Below, piece after piece: positions 18,322-27,415 of a stretch of 64,000 nucleotides of DNA. Numbering within the stretch: position 1 is the stretch's first letter; each line of letters opens with the position of its first letter. Below the pieces are notes generated by a model. That model had not been told where the DNA came from. It made no database searches and saw only the letters and a program-made list of their open reading frames with translations. Source of the stretch: Pandoraea sp. PE-S2T-3 (lineage in GTDB: Bacteria > Pseudomonadota > Gammaproteobacteria > Burkholderiales > Burkholderiaceae); NCBI RefSeq assembly GCF_002179965.1, contig NZ_NGUQ01000035.1:372001-436000 (forward strand), written 5' to 3'. The position numbers were made by a program, and so were the translations under genes.

Positions 18322-20391
18322 TCACGCGTCGCGCGTGATGAGGAGGTTGCCCAGCGCATCCACGCGCCCGGAGAACCCCGGTTCGAGCCAGATCGTCGTG
18401 TCCGACTGCTCGAGAATCGCGGGACCGGCAACGCTCGCGCCGACCGGCAGATCGAGCCGCGCAAACCGTACGGCATCCCACCACTGCCCGGCGTGATACA
18501 CCCGCTGCGTGCCGAGCGATGACGGCATCTCGGTGGCTTGTGGTGCGAGCACACCGAGATCGAACTTCGGACGCACGCCGATGCGGGCATAACGCAGATT
18601 CATGATGCGCACGGCAATCCCGTCGAGCGCGCGGCCGAACGCTTCGCGATACGCCGTCTCGAATGCCTGCGCGATGCCTTCGCGGTGCAGCGCCTCACGC
18701 GCCACCGGCACGCGCACCGTGTGGCTTTGGCCCACGTAGAGCATGTCGAGTTCGATGACTTCCTTGACCGCATCGAAACGCACTCCCGCCGAATCGAGAC
18801 GTTGCTGACACGCGACCTGCAACGCCTCGACGCGGGCGACGAGATCGTCGGTGTCGAGCGCGGCGAGCGGCTTGTTGAGCGTCTGTACGCTGTCGTGGCG
18901 CATGTCGGCGATCACACAGCCCAGTGCCGAGGTCACCCCCGGATAGCGCGGCACGATGCCGGTGGTCGTCCCGACTTCGCGCATCATCGCGCACACGTGC
19001 AGCGCACCACCGCCGCCGAACGGCATATACGCGAACTGACGCGGATCGTGACCGCGCTCGATGGACACCAGACGAATCGCCCCGGCCATCTTGGCGTTGG
19101 CGACCGTGAGAATGGCTTCGGCGGCGGCGTAGACATCGAGCCCGAGCGGCTCGGCCACGTGCTTGCCGATGGCCTGCGCCGAGAGATCGCTATCGAGCTT
19201 GCCCAGCAGACCGCCACCGAGCGGCCGGTCGGCGGCGATACGTCCAAGCAGCACATTGGCGTCGGTCACCGTCGGGCGAAGATTGCCGTGCCCGTAACAC
19301 GCGGGCCCCGGAATACTGCCAGCCGATTCCGGCCCCACCTGAAGCAGGCCACCGGCATCGACCGAGGCAATCGATCCGCCCCCGGCGCCAATCGTTTCGA
19401 TCTGAATCATCGGCGAGCGCACCACCATGCCGAATTCGATGGACGTCTGGGCCGAGAGCGACGCCTCGCCGCCCGCCACCAGCGAGACATCGAACGACGT
19501 ACCGCCCATGTCGCCCGTCACGGCATTCGGGAAGCCTGCTGCGCGCGCAATGGCCGCGCAGGCGATCACCCCGGCCGCCGGCCCGGAAAGTGCTGTGCGC
19601 ACCGGCACATCGCTTGCTGTCTCACGCGACATGATCCCGCCATTGCTCTGCACGACCAGCAACTCGCCCTCAAAACCTTGCGCTTTCAGATCGCGCGCCA
19701 GACGCGTCAGATAGCCGCCGACCACCGGTTGCAGCGACGCGTTGAGGGTTGCCGTCGAGCAGCGTTCGAATTCGCGAATTTCCGGCAGCACTTCCGTGGC
19801 CGCCGTCACATTCCCGTTGGGCCAGAGTGCGCGCACCGCCGCCACTGCGCGTTGCTCGTTGACCGGGTTGGCGTATGCATTGACGAAGAACACGCACACG
19901 GCCTCGCAGCCGGCTTCGAGCAGCGCACGCGCGGCCGCTTCCACCTGCGCGATATCGACATCGGTGTGAACTGTGCCGTCGGCCAACACGCGCTCATCGA
20001 CCTCCAGACGCAGATCGCGCGGCACGATGGGCGTGAAATTGCCGCGCAGCCCCCACGTTGCCGGCCGGTCGCGGCGGCGCATTTCCAGCACGTCGCGAAA
20101 GCCCGTCGTGGTGATGATGCCGGTACGCGCCACCTTGCGCTCCAGCAGTGCGTTGGTGCCCACCGTCGTGCCGTGCACGATGGTGGCAATCGCTGCCGCC
20201 CCGCCGCGCCCGGCAGATTCGACACGTTCGATACCGTTCATGAAGCCGCGCGCCTCTTCGCCACGCGTCGACGGCACCTTCACGATGCGCGCCACGCCGG
20301 CCGCTTCGTCGAGCACGAACAGATCGGTAAACGTCCCGCCGACGTCGACACCGACGACCAGCGAGGGGTTCGGGTTGGCTGCTGCGCTCAT
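18322..20391 (-). CDS. hyuA: Hydantoinase/oxoprolinase subunit A (HyuA family)
   Basis: 689-residue ATP-binding subunit of the hydantoinase/5-oxoprolinase/acetone-carboxylase superfamily. The N-terminal Hydant_A_N block begins SLVVGVDVGGTFTDLFVLDE, the actin-like phosphate loop. GDMGGTSFDVSLV is the second phosphate motif and GAGGGSIASVDAGGLLQVGP the third. Together with HyuB it should cleave a lactam, imide or hydantoin ring using ATP, or carboxylate a substrate. Its ATG overlaps the HyuB stop by 4 bp. Which ring is used cannot be read from sequence; the family includes N-methylhydantoinase, oxoprolinase and caprolactamase. Confidence 0.92.
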   Translation of the reverse strand: MSAAANPNPSLVVGVDVGGTFTDLFVLDEAAGVARIVKVPSTRGEEARGFMNGIERVESAGRGGAAAIATIVHGTTVGTNALLERKVARTGIITTTGFRDVLEMRRRDRPATWGLRGNFTPIVPRDLRLEVDERVLADGTVHTDVDIAQVEAAARALLEAGCEAVCVFFVNAYANPVNEQRAVAAVRALWPNGNVTAATEVLPEIREFERCSTATLNASLQPVVGGYLTRLARDLKAQGFEGELLVVQSNGGIMSRETASDVPVRTALSGPAAGVIACAAIARAAGFPNAVTGDMGGTSFDVSLVAGGEASLSAQTSIEFGMVVRSPMIQIETIGAGGGSIASVDAGGLLQVGPESAGSIPGPACYGHGNLRPTVTDANVLLGRIAADRPLGGGLLGKLDSDLSAQAIGKHVAEPLGLDVYAAAEAILTVANAKMAGAIRLVSIERGHDPRQFAYMPFGGGGALHVCAMMREVGTTTGIVPRYPGVTSALGCVIADMRHDSVQTLNKPLAALDTDDLVARVEALQVACQQRLDSAGVRFDAVKEVIELDMLYVGQSHTVRVPVAREALHREGIAQAFETAYREAFGRALDGIAVRIMNLRYARIGVRPKFDLGVLAPQATEMPSSLGTQRVYHAGQWWDAVRFARLDLPVGASVAGPAILEQSDTTIWLEPGFSGRVDALGNLLITRDA

Positions 20392-22136
20392 GCCTGTTGC
20401 TCCTTCGTTGCTTTGGCGTCGACGACCGTGCTCTCGCCCGCCGCCGTCACTGCTTTCGTCACTGCTTTCGTCACCGCTTTGGTCACCGCGTTGGTCACAT
20501 ACCCCATCGCCCGATCGTGCGCACGCGCGCCTGCATCGCGCCGCGCCGGATCGCCATACCCGCCCCCGCCCGGCGTCTCAAGACGCACGCGCTCGCCGCG
20601 CGCGAGCTTGATGCCGAGCATCTTCGAGGCCATCGGCGGCGTATGCCACTCGCCTTCGTTCTGATATTGGAAGACGTTAGGCACCGACGCCTCGCCACCC
20701 GCGATGCCTTGTGGTGCCGAGCGTCCACGCTCGCCGAAGACAAACGCTTCGGCACTGTCTTCCAGCAATTCGATTTCGTAGATAGCCCCGAGCCCGCCGC
20801 GATGCTCACCGTCACCGGCCGAGTCCGGACGCAGCGCCCATTGCGTGAAGCGCACCGGATACGCTGCCTCGAGAATCTCGACCGGCGGAATCGTGGCGGT
20901 CGAAATCGGCGCGTTGCCGTGCGAGAGACCGTCACCATCGCAATGCCCGCCGTGGCCGCCGCCGAAGAAGCTGAACATCACCCAGCGCTGGCCTTTGCGC
21001 TCGGCGTCCGTGCGATAGCCCGCAATCGACAGGGCGTTGATCGTGCCGTAGGCCTGCGCCATCGCCCGCTCGGGGGCGGCTTGCGCCATCGCGCAGAAGA
21101 TCACGTCGATCATGCGCAGAATGGTTTCGGTGTAGCCACCGACCGGACGCGGCCGCTGCGCCGAGATCAGCAGCCCTTCGGGCAGTTCGAACTTCACGGC
21201 ATCGAGCACGCCCGCATTGGCCGGGACATCAGGGAACAGATGTTTGAGCGCGACGTAACACGCCGCAATGGCCGTGGCGCGCGAGATATTCACGGGCCCC
21301 ATGCAAGCCGGCGACGTGCCGGTGAAGTCCAGCGTCAGCGTGTCGCCCGCCACACGCATGCGTAGCGCGATGGTCAGCGGCTCGTCGCGTACGCCGTCGT
21401 TGTCGAGCGTGTCGTGATAGGTATATTCGCCATCGGGCAGCGCCGCGACATGCGCGCGCATGAGTTTCACCGCCCGCTCGCGCAGTTGCACCAGCGCGTC
21501 CTGCACCGTGCCGTCGCCGTACTCGTCGAGCAGGTTGGCCAGCCGTCGTGCGCCGAGCTCCAGCGCCGCCAGTTGCCCGTTCAAATCGCCCCAAAGGCTA
21601 TCGGGCAAGCGGGTGTTGGCCTTGAGAATCGCGAGCACATCGGCGTCGAGTTCACCGCGTCGCAGGATGCGTACCGGCGGAATCTGCACGGCCTCTTGCC
21701 AGCACTCGGTGGCCGCCGGGTTGTAGTTGCCCGGCACCGCACCGCCTACGTCGTGCCAATGGGCGGCAGACGCGAGAAAGCAATACAACTTGCCATTGCG
21801 AAACACGGGGCGCACGAGCTTGAAGTCGTTGGCATGCGTGCCGCCTTCGTACGGATCGTTGAAGAGCCACACGTCGCCGTCCACCATGCCGCCGCGCTCG
21901 GCCGCAGCGCGCGCCGCCGCCTGCACGGCGAAGGCCATCGCACCGACGAAAACCGGCAGGCCCGACTTGCCTTGCACGAGCGTGGCACCGGTCGCCGCGT
22001 CGTAGATGCCGTGGCAGGCGTCGTGCGCCTCGGCAATGATCGGGTTGAAGGCACTGCGGTAGAGCGTCGCGTCCATTTCGTCGGCGATCTGCTCCAGCCG
22101 GCCCTTGAGGACCGCCAGGGTGACGGGATCTAGCAT
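20388..22136 (-). CDS. hyuB: Hydantoinase/oxoprolinase subunit B (HyuB family)
   Basis: 582-residue catalytic partner of HyuA. The family N-terminus MLDPVTLAVLKGRLEQIADEM, the block GDVWLFNDPYEGGTHANDFKL (metal-binding region) and the C-terminal LETPGGGGYGDPARRD are all present. The ATG at 22136 has GGAG seven bases upstream and overlaps the LeuD-like stop by 7 bp. After the conserved end the protein carries an unusual tail with VTNAVTKAVTKAVTKAVTAA, encoded by tandem 12-bp repeats, which other HyuB proteins are not known to need. Confidence 0.92.
   Translation of the reverse strand: MLDPVTLAVLKGRLEQIADEMDATLYRSAFNPIIAEAHDACHGIYDAATGATLVQGKSGLPVFVGAMAFAVQAAARAAAERGGMVDGDVWLFNDPYEGGTHANDFKLVRPVFRNGKLYCFLASAAHWHDVGGAVPGNYNPAATECWQEAVQIPPVRILRRGELDADVLAILKANTRLPDSLWGDLNGQLAALELGARRLANLLDEYGDGTVQDALVQLRERAVKLMRAHVAALPDGEYTYHDTLDNDGVRDEPLTIALRMRVAGDTLTLDFTGTSPACMGPVNISRATAIAACYVALKHLFPDVPANAGVLDAVKFELPEGLLISAQRPRPVGGYTETILRMIDVIFCAMAQAAPERAMAQAYGTINALSIAGYRTDAERKGQRWVMFSFFGGGHGGHCDGDGLSHGNAPISTATIPPVEILEAAYPVRFTQWALRPDSAGDGEHRGGLGAIYEIELLEDSAEAFVFGERGRSAPQGIAGGEASVPNVFQYQNEGEWHTPPMASKMLGIKLARGERVRLETPGGGGYGDPARRDAGARAHDRAMGYVTNAVTKAVTKAVTKAVTAAGESTVVDAKATKEQQA
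20446..20493. repeat. Four 12-bp tandem repeats in the hyuB 3' end
   Basis: Units GTCACTGCTTTC, GTCACTGCTTTC, GTCACCGCTTTG and GTCACCGCGTTG follow one another in frame and add an Ala-Val-Thr-Lys type motif per copy to the HyuB tail. The copy number could vary by slippage without a frameshift. Confidence 0.85.
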
Positions 22137-22678
22137 GAAGAAGCTCCGTTAGGTGTCGCGTGAGATGTCGAACTGCGCCGCTTGAGCAGATTGAGCAGGC
22201 CGCCCGCCTCGACCATGTCGAGCAGGAAGCCGGGCACGTTCTCGCAAGCGAGCCGGCTGCCGTCGGCGCGTTCGATAAAACCATCGCGCGGTGCCAGCCG
22301 CAGGGTCTCGCCCTCGGCAATGCACTGCGCGTCGGCGCAGGTCAGCAGCAACAGCCCCACATTGAAGGCGTTGCGAAAATAGAGTCCGTTGAACGACGGT
22401 GCGATCACGGCACGCACGCCCAGATGCACCAGCGCAGCGGCGGCCTGTTCGCGCGACGAGCCGATGCCGAAATTCGGCCCGGCCACCAGCACGTCGCCCG
22501 GTCTGACTTGCGCGGCAAATTCAGGGCGTACGCGATGCAGGCAATGGCGAGCGATCTCGTCGATGCCGAATTTCATGTAGGCGCCCGGGGCAAGCGCATC
22601 GGTGTCGATGTCGGCCCCCACCACCCAGGTGCGGTGGCCGGGAGCGAGTGCGTCGGTAGAAGACGTTGGCAATGTCAT
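22130..22678 (-). CDS. LeuD-like small subunit of a (di)carboxylate hydro-lyase
   Basis: 182-residue swivelling domain of the aconitase superfamily, paralogous to LeuD and to the small subunits of maleate and 2,3-dimethylmalate dehydratases. VVGADIDTDALAPGAYMKF and AGPNFGIGSSREQAAAALVHLG are the diagnostic blocks. The ATG at 22678 starts 22 bp after the large-subunit stop; no strong ribosome binding site is visible, so coupling to the upstream gene is likely. The Arg-rich C-terminal extension is variable. Being next to hyuAB and an ICL-family lyase, it is unlikely to serve leucine synthesis. Confidence 0.87.
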   Translation of the reverse strand: MTLPTSSTDALAPGHRTWVVGADIDTDALAPGAYMKFGIDEIARHCLHRVRPEFAAQVRPGDVLVAGPNFGIGSSREQAAAALVHLGVRAVIAPSFNGLYFRNAFNVGLLLLTCADAQCIAEGETLRLAPRDGFIERADGSRLACENVPGFLLDMVEAGGLLNLLKRRSSTSHATPNGASSC

Positions 22679-22700
22679 GAGTGGCGTTGAAAGAACGGGT

Positions 22701-23972
22701 TCAGGCGAGAAGGTCGCGCGGATCGGCAATGCGGCCCGTGAGCGCGGCAGCGGCCACCGCGTAGGGCGAACCGAGATAGACCTGTGCGGTCTCCGCGCCC
22801 ATGCGGCCCTTGAAGTTGCGCGCCGTGCTCGACATCACCGTTGCCCCTTCGGGAATCGAGCCGCCATAGCCCGCGCAAGCGCCGCAGGTATTGGCGAGCA
22901 CCTGTGCGCCAGCCGCCACCAGCACGTCCATCACGCCCTCGCGCGCGGCCTGCGCCTGATCGCGCGCGGAGGCCGGTGCGACGACGAAGCGCATGCCCTC
23001 GGCCACGCGGCGGCCCTTGAGCACGCGCGCGGCCGCCCGCAAATCTTCGAGCTTCGCGCCAGTGCATGCGCCCAGATAGGCCACGTCCACGGGGATGTCG
23101 GCAAAGGCATCGATCGCGCGCGTGTTCGCCGGGCTGTGCGGCGCGGCGACTTGCGGCGCCAACGTATTGGCGTCGAACGTGTGCACTTCGGCCACCGCGT
23201 CCACATCGCTTTGCCAGCGCGCGATGTCAATGGCGTCGATGCCATCGGTGACACCAACCGAGCGCAGATACTCGACGGTCGTCGCATCCGGCGCGACCAA
23301 TCCCACCTGCGAGCCCAGCTCGGCACTCATGTTCGAGAGCGTCATGCGCTCCTGCATCGACAGCGCGCGCACGGCTTCGCCACAAAACTCGATCGCCTGA
23401 TAGCGTCCGCCGTTCATGCCGAAGCAGCCGATCATGTGCAGCATCATGTCTTTGGCCGTCACACCGTCGGCCAGACGGCCGTCCCAGCGCATCTGGATCG
23501 TCGTGGGCACCTTCACCCAGATTTCGCCGGACACCGCCACGCCCAGCATCTCCGTGCTGCCGATGCCGAACATGTAGGCACCGAACGCACCGCCCGTCGG
23601 CGAGTGCGAATCGCCGCCCACGCAGAACATGCCGGGGCGAAGGTGTCCGTGCTCGGGCACGACCACGTGACAAATACCGACCGAGTCGTAGACGTTGGGC
23701 AACGCCTGTGCCTGCGCCCAATCGCGGGCGATGCGCACGATGCGGCGCGATTCGTCGTCCGATTCGGGCACGTAATGGTCGATCACCAGCACGACCTTCG
23801 ACTTGTCCCACAATTGCGCGCCGAGCGATTCGAGCATCGGTTGCAGACGGCGCGGGCCGCTGGAGTCGTGAAACATCGCGAGATCGACCCGGCAGGTCAC
23901 GATCTCGCCCACCGCTACCTCGGCGCGCCCGCAGGCGGCGGCCAGCAGCTTTTGCGTCAGAGTTTGAGCCAC
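22701..23972 (-). CDS. LeuC-like large subunit of a (di)carboxylate hydro-lyase
   Basis: 423-residue large subunit of the aconitase superfamily with a [4Fe-4S] cluster. The cluster cysteines are in YLGACTGAKLEDL and ANTCGACAGYGG. VIDHYVPE, GGDSHSPTGGAFGAYMFGIG and GATVMSSTARNFKGRMG are the usual LeuC/HACN blocks. The start is GTG at 23972 with AGGGA six bases upstream and 10 bp after the LivF stop, which ties the enzyme block to the transporter block. The reaction is probably reversible hydration/dehydration of a substituted malate/maleate (inference from the ICL-family lyase in the operon). Confidence 0.88.
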   Translation of the reverse strand: MAQTLTQKLLAAACGRAEVAVGEIVTCRVDLAMFHDSSGPRRLQPMLESLGAQLWDKSKVVLVIDHYVPESDDESRRIVRIARDWAQAQALPNVYDSVGICHVVVPEHGHLRPGMFCVGGDSHSPTGGAFGAYMFGIGSTEMLGVAVSGEIWVKVPTTIQMRWDGRLADGVTAKDMMLHMIGCFGMNGGRYQAIEFCGEAVRALSMQERMTLSNMSAELGSQVGLVAPDATTVEYLRSVGVTDGIDAIDIARWQSDVDAVAEVHTFDANTLAPQVAAPHSPANTRAIDAFADIPVDVAYLGACTGAKLEDLRAAARVLKGRRVAEGMRFVVAPASARDQAQAAREGVMDVLVAAGAQVLANTCGACAGYGGSIPEGATVMSSTARNFKGRMGAETAQVYLGSPYAVAAAALTGRIADPRDLLA

Positions 23973-23982
23973 GGTAAGTCCC

Positions 23983-24693
23983 TTACATTCCGAGATAGGC
24001 ACGGCGAAGCTCGCTGCTCGCAAGCAACTCCGCGCACGTGCCGCTGTGACGGATCGAACCGTTCTCCAGCACGTAGCCACGCTGGCCGGTTTCGAGCGAC
24101 TGCCCCACGTTCTGCTCGACGAGCAGAATCGACAGGCCGTCGCGTTGCAGACGTGCGATCAGGGCGAACAGCTCTTCGACCATGAGGGGCGAGAGCCCCA
24201 GCGACGGCTCATCGAGAATCAGCAGTCGCGGCTCGGCCATCAGCCCTCGCCCGATGGCCAGCATCTGCTGCTCGCCGCCGGACATCGTCCCGGCCGGCTG
24301 CGCGATGCGCTCACGCAGACGCGGAAACAGATCGAGCATGCGTTCCAGACTGCGCTCGCGACCGGCGCGGCCTCGCGCGAACGCACCGAGCGCCAGGTTT
24401 TCACGCACACTCAGGTTCGGGAAAATGCGACGCCCTTCAGGCACCTGAATCAACCCGGCCTTCACCACTTCGCGGTAGTGGCGGCCGGTCAGGTCATGAC
24501 CGTCGAAGCGCACCTTCCCCGCCCAGACCGGATTGATCCCCGAGAGCGTGTTGTTCAGCGTGGATTTGCCTGCGCCATTGCTGCCGAGCAGCACCACGAT
24601 CTCGCCTTCGCCGACCGTCAGATCGACGCCGCGCAGCACCTCCACGCGTCCGTAACCTGTGCGCAGGCCTTCGACTTCGAGCAAATGGCTCAT
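23983..24693 (-). CDS. livF: LivF-type ABC transporter ATPase
   Basis: 236-residue ATPase of a branched-chain amino acid (HAAT) type importer. Walker A is GSNGAGKST, the signature is MSGGEQQMLAIG and Walker B is LLILDEPSLGL; SILLVEQNV carries the H-loop region, where Gln replaces the usual His as is normal for LivF. Its ATG overlaps the LivG stop by 4 bp. These importers also take aromatic acids, amides and urea, so the operon's enzymes are a better clue to substrate than the family name. Confidence 0.94.
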   Translation of the reverse strand: MSHLLEVEGLRTGYGRVEVLRGVDLTVGEGEIVVLLGSNGAGKSTLNNTLSGINPVWAGKVRFDGHDLTGRHYREVVKAGLIQVPEGRRIFPNLSVRENLALGAFARGRAGRERSLERMLDLFPRLRERIAQPAGTMSGGEQQMLAIGRGLMAEPRLLILDEPSLGLSPLMVEELFALIARLQRDGLSILLVEQNVGQSLETGQRGYVLENGSIRHSGTCAELLASSELRRAYLGM

Positions 24694-25466
24694 CGCGCAC
24701 CTCCGGCCTGTGCCGACTGGGCCGCCTGTGCCGCCAGCCGCGCCGCTGTGCCATGCCCGAGATAAGCTTCCACCACTGCCGGATCGGACGTCACTTCCTG
24801 CGGCGTACCTGCGGCAATCAGCTTGCCTTGCGCCAGCACCCACACATGTTCGGCCAGACTCATCACGGCGCGCATGACGTGCTCGATCATCAGCACCGTC
24901 ACACCGCTTGCCGCAATCTCACGCACCACCGGAATCATTTCGTCGATCTCGCTCGGATTCAGCCCGGCGAGCACTTCGTCGAGCAGCAGCAAGCGCGGGC
25001 GAGTGGCCAGTGCACGCGCGAGTTCCAAACGCTTGCGCCCGCACACGGTCAGGTCGGCGGCCGGTTTATCCAGCTGCGCTTGCAGGTTCGTGCGAAACGC
25101 GATCTCCTCGGCTTCGTGCAAGGCCGCGCGGCGATTGCCTTGGTGAAGATGCGCGCCCACGGCAATGTTCTCGCGCACGGTTTGTGCGCCGAACGGCTGC
25201 ACGATCTGAAACGTACGGGTCAGGCCCTGACGCGCGGTCACAAACGGTGCCTGTCCGGTGATGTCCCGCCCCTGAAACTCGACGCGGCCAGCAGTGGGTG
25301 TCAAAAACCCCGAGAGCAAACCGAACAACGTCGTCTTGCCCGCACCGTTGGGCCCCACGAGCGCCGTGAGCGTGCCCGGCCGAATGCTCAGGCTGACGTC
25401 CTGCACGGCCTTCAGACCACCAAACGTGATGGACAGGCCATCGGCTTTCAACAAGGCGTCAGACAC
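24690..25466 (-). CDS. livG: LivG-type ABC transporter ATPase
   Basis: 258-residue second ATPase of the importer. Walker A is GPNGAGKTT, followed by the LivG-type FGLLSGFLTPTAGRVEF. The signature region reads LTVCGRKRLELARALA, where VCGRK stands for the usual LSYGQ/LSGGQ, a divergent signature. Walker B is LLLLDEVLAGLNPSE and TVLMIEHVM holds the H-loop His. The start is GTG at 25466 with GGAG seven bases upstream; it overlaps the LivM stop by 8 bp. The C-terminus (residues 240 on) is Ala/Gln-rich and outside the fold. Confidence 0.93.
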   Translation of the reverse strand: MSDALLKADGLSITFGGLKAVQDVSLSIRPGTLTALVGPNGAGKTTLFGLLSGFLTPTAGRVEFQGRDITGQAPFVTARQGLTRTFQIVQPFGAQTVRENIAVGAHLHQGNRRAALHEAEEIAFRTNLQAQLDKPAADLTVCGRKRLELARALATRPRLLLLDEVLAGLNPSEIDEMIPVVREIAASGVTVLMIEHVMRAVMSLAEHVWVLAQGKLIAAGTPQEVTSDPAVVEAYLGHGTAARLAAQAAQSAQAGGAR

Positions 25467-26508
25467 GGGCCTTCTCCTTACTTGCCGCAACACTCGTAGC
25501 GCTCGCAATGCTGGCGTCGCTCGCGCGGAACGTGCCATCCGCTTGCGGCTTGTCTTTCCCCATGCCCAGTGCACGGCGCACCGAAGCGCCCGCGCCGGTG
25601 ATGCCGCGCGGCAGGAACATCACGATCAGAATCAGCACCGCCCCATAGATCACCATCGACAGGCCGGGCAATTCGCCAAACAGGTTGCGTGTAAGTTCGC
25701 CGAGCGTGTACAGCACGGCCGCGCCAAGCACGGGCCCCCACAACGTGCCCAAGCCGCCGACGATCACGCCCACCAGCGCCTCGACCGAGATGGTCGAGCC
25801 GAAAGCAATACCGGCGTCGATGTACTGGAACATCTGCACGTAGCAAACGCCTGCCGCACTCATGAACGCGCCCGACAACGCGATGGCTCCGAGCTTCACA
25901 CGCAGCGGGTTGACGCCGACTGCACGGGCCGCGTTTTCGTTATCACGCACGGCCTGCAACCACGCGCCGAAGCGTGAATGGCGCAACCATGCCGTGACCA
26001 GCAAGGCGCCCATGACGAAGGTCAGCAGCACAAAGGCGTAGCCGCGCGGCGAAGCGAATTGCAGATTCGCGGCGCTTTGATGCAGCGGCACCATCAAGCC
26101 GACGCCTGCGCCGGTGAACGGCAACGACACGGCAAGAATGCGAAAAACCTCGGCAAACGCCAGCGTCACAAGCGCGAAGTACGAACCCTTGAGGCCGTAG
26201 CGGAACGTCACTGCCCCCACAACCACAGCAACGAGCGTGCCCATCGCAATGGCGAACGGCATCGCCAGCCACGGATTCCAGCCCCATTGCAGTTGTGCAA
26301 TCGCCTGCGCGTAGGCTCCCACGCCGAAAAACAGCGCATGGCCAAACGACAGTTGCCCGCCAAAACCACCCAGAATGTTCCACGACTGCGACAGCAGCAC
26401 GGTATAGAGCGTCATCATCAGAAACGACAACCACACGCCCGACTGCAACGTAGCGAGCAGCGCCGTGACGACGACGCCGAACAGCACAATTAATCGAAGA
26501 TCCTTCAT
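25459..26508 (-). CDS. livM: LivM-type ABC transporter permease
   Basis: 349-residue inner-membrane permease of the HAAT importer with about ten hydrophobic segments. SWNILGGFGGQLSFGHALFF is the family signature, and VRDNENAARAVGVNPLRVKL is the cytoplasmic coupling loop that contacts the ATPases. The ATG at 26508 has GGAG six bases upstream and is preferred over the upstream ATG at 26523. The C-terminal 40 residues are hydrophilic. The gap to livH is 30 bp. Confidence 0.93.
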   Translation of the reverse strand: MKDLRLIVLFGVVVTALLATLQSGVWLSFLMMTLYTVLLSQSWNILGGFGGQLSFGHALFFGVGAYAQAIAQLQWGWNPWLAMPFAIAMGTLVAVVVGAVTFRYGLKGSYFALVTLAFAEVFRILAVSLPFTGAGVGLMVPLHQSAANLQFASPRGYAFVLLTFVMGALLVTAWLRHSRFGAWLQAVRDNENAARAVGVNPLRVKLGAIALSGAFMSAAGVCYVQMFQYIDAGIAFGSTISVEALVGVIVGGLGTLWGPVLGAAVLYTLGELTRNLFGELPGLSMVIYGAVLILIVMFLPRGITGAGASVRRALGMGKDKPQADGTFRASDASIASATSVAASKEKARV

Positions 26509-26538
26509 CGTTTGCTCCTGCACATGTCTTCAGGCCCC

Positions 26539-27411
26539 CTAGGCGCGCGCACCGAACAGCCCCTGCGGACGCAGCAGCACGACGATGATGAAAATGGCGA
26601 AGATGCCCATCTGGCCGAGCGAATCACCCAGCCACAGGCCACCGAGCGACTCGACCACACCGATGAGCAAGCCGCCGACCAGCGCGCCGGTAAAACTGCC
26701 CATGCCGCCAAGCACGACGATCGTGAAGGCCACCAGCACGAAGCCACCGCCCACCTGCGGATTGACGTAGTACGTCGGCAACAGGAAGCACGCCGCCGCC
26801 CCGACGCAGGCCATACCGATGCCGAACGACACCGCATACACGCGCTCCACGTCGATGCCCATGAGCTTCGCGCCGTGCTTCTCTTTCGCGACCGCACGGA
26901 TCGCGCGGCCGAGATCGGTGGCGCGCATGATCCAGAACAGGATCGCGGCCGTCGCCAGCGCACCGCCGAAGGCGATCAGCTTTGGCACGGCCAGCATGAC
27001 CGGCCCGATGTCGACGGTGGCGAGCGTGTACGGCGTGTCGATGGTGTGGGTGTCCGACTTGAACCACACGAGGGCCAGGTTCTCGAGCACGATGGCCAGC
27101 CCGAGCGTGACGAGCAGAATGTTCTCGTCCTTGCCATGACTCGCCCGCTCGATGACCACTCGCTGCAACGCATAGCCGAGCGCAAACATGCCGAGCGTGA
27201 CGAACGGCAGCGCCAGATAGGGGTCGATGCCGAGCTTCTCGCGAAGCAGCCAGACGGCGTACAGCGCCACCATGAGCGCTGCGCCGTGCGCGAAGTTGAT
27301 GATGTGCAACACGCCGTAGACGAGCGTGAGACCGAGCGCGATAAGGGCATACACCGCGCCGGTCGTCAGCCCGTTGAGCAGGGCCGAGAGCAGAATGACC
27401 GGGTCGAGCAT
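26539..27411 (-). CDS. livH: LivH-type ABC transporter permease
   Basis: 290-residue permease with about eight membrane segments. The N-terminus NGLTTGAVYALIALGLTLVY and IINFAHGAALMVALYAVW are characteristic of LivH. The coupling loop is TDLGRAIRAVAKEKHGAKLMGI. The ATG at 27411 lies 4 bp after the stop of the substrate-binding protein gene, so expression is tightly linked. Confidence 0.93.
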   Translation of the reverse strand: MLDPVILLSALLNGLTTGAVYALIALGLTLVYGVLHIINFAHGAALMVALYAVWLLREKLGIDPYLALPFVTLGMFALGYALQRVVIERASHGKDENILLVTLGLAIVLENLALVWFKSDTHTIDTPYTLATVDIGPVMLAVPKLIAFGGALATAAILFWIMRATDLGRAIRAVAKEKHGAKLMGIDVERVYAVSFGIGMACVGAAACFLLPTYYVNPQVGGGFVLVAFTIVVLGGMGSFTGALVGGLLIGVVESLGGLWLGDSLGQMGIFAIFIIVVLLRPQGLFGARA

Positions 27412-27415
27412 CGCG

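Noticed and set aside
20440-20500. CRISPR-like short repeats
   Set aside because: The 12-bp, 10-bp and 15-bp repeats in the window are head-to-tail without spacers, so none is a CRISPR array.
18538-20664. 708-codon open frame on the plus strand
   Set aside because: Antisense to hyuA/hyuB, with no motifs; it arises from codon bias.
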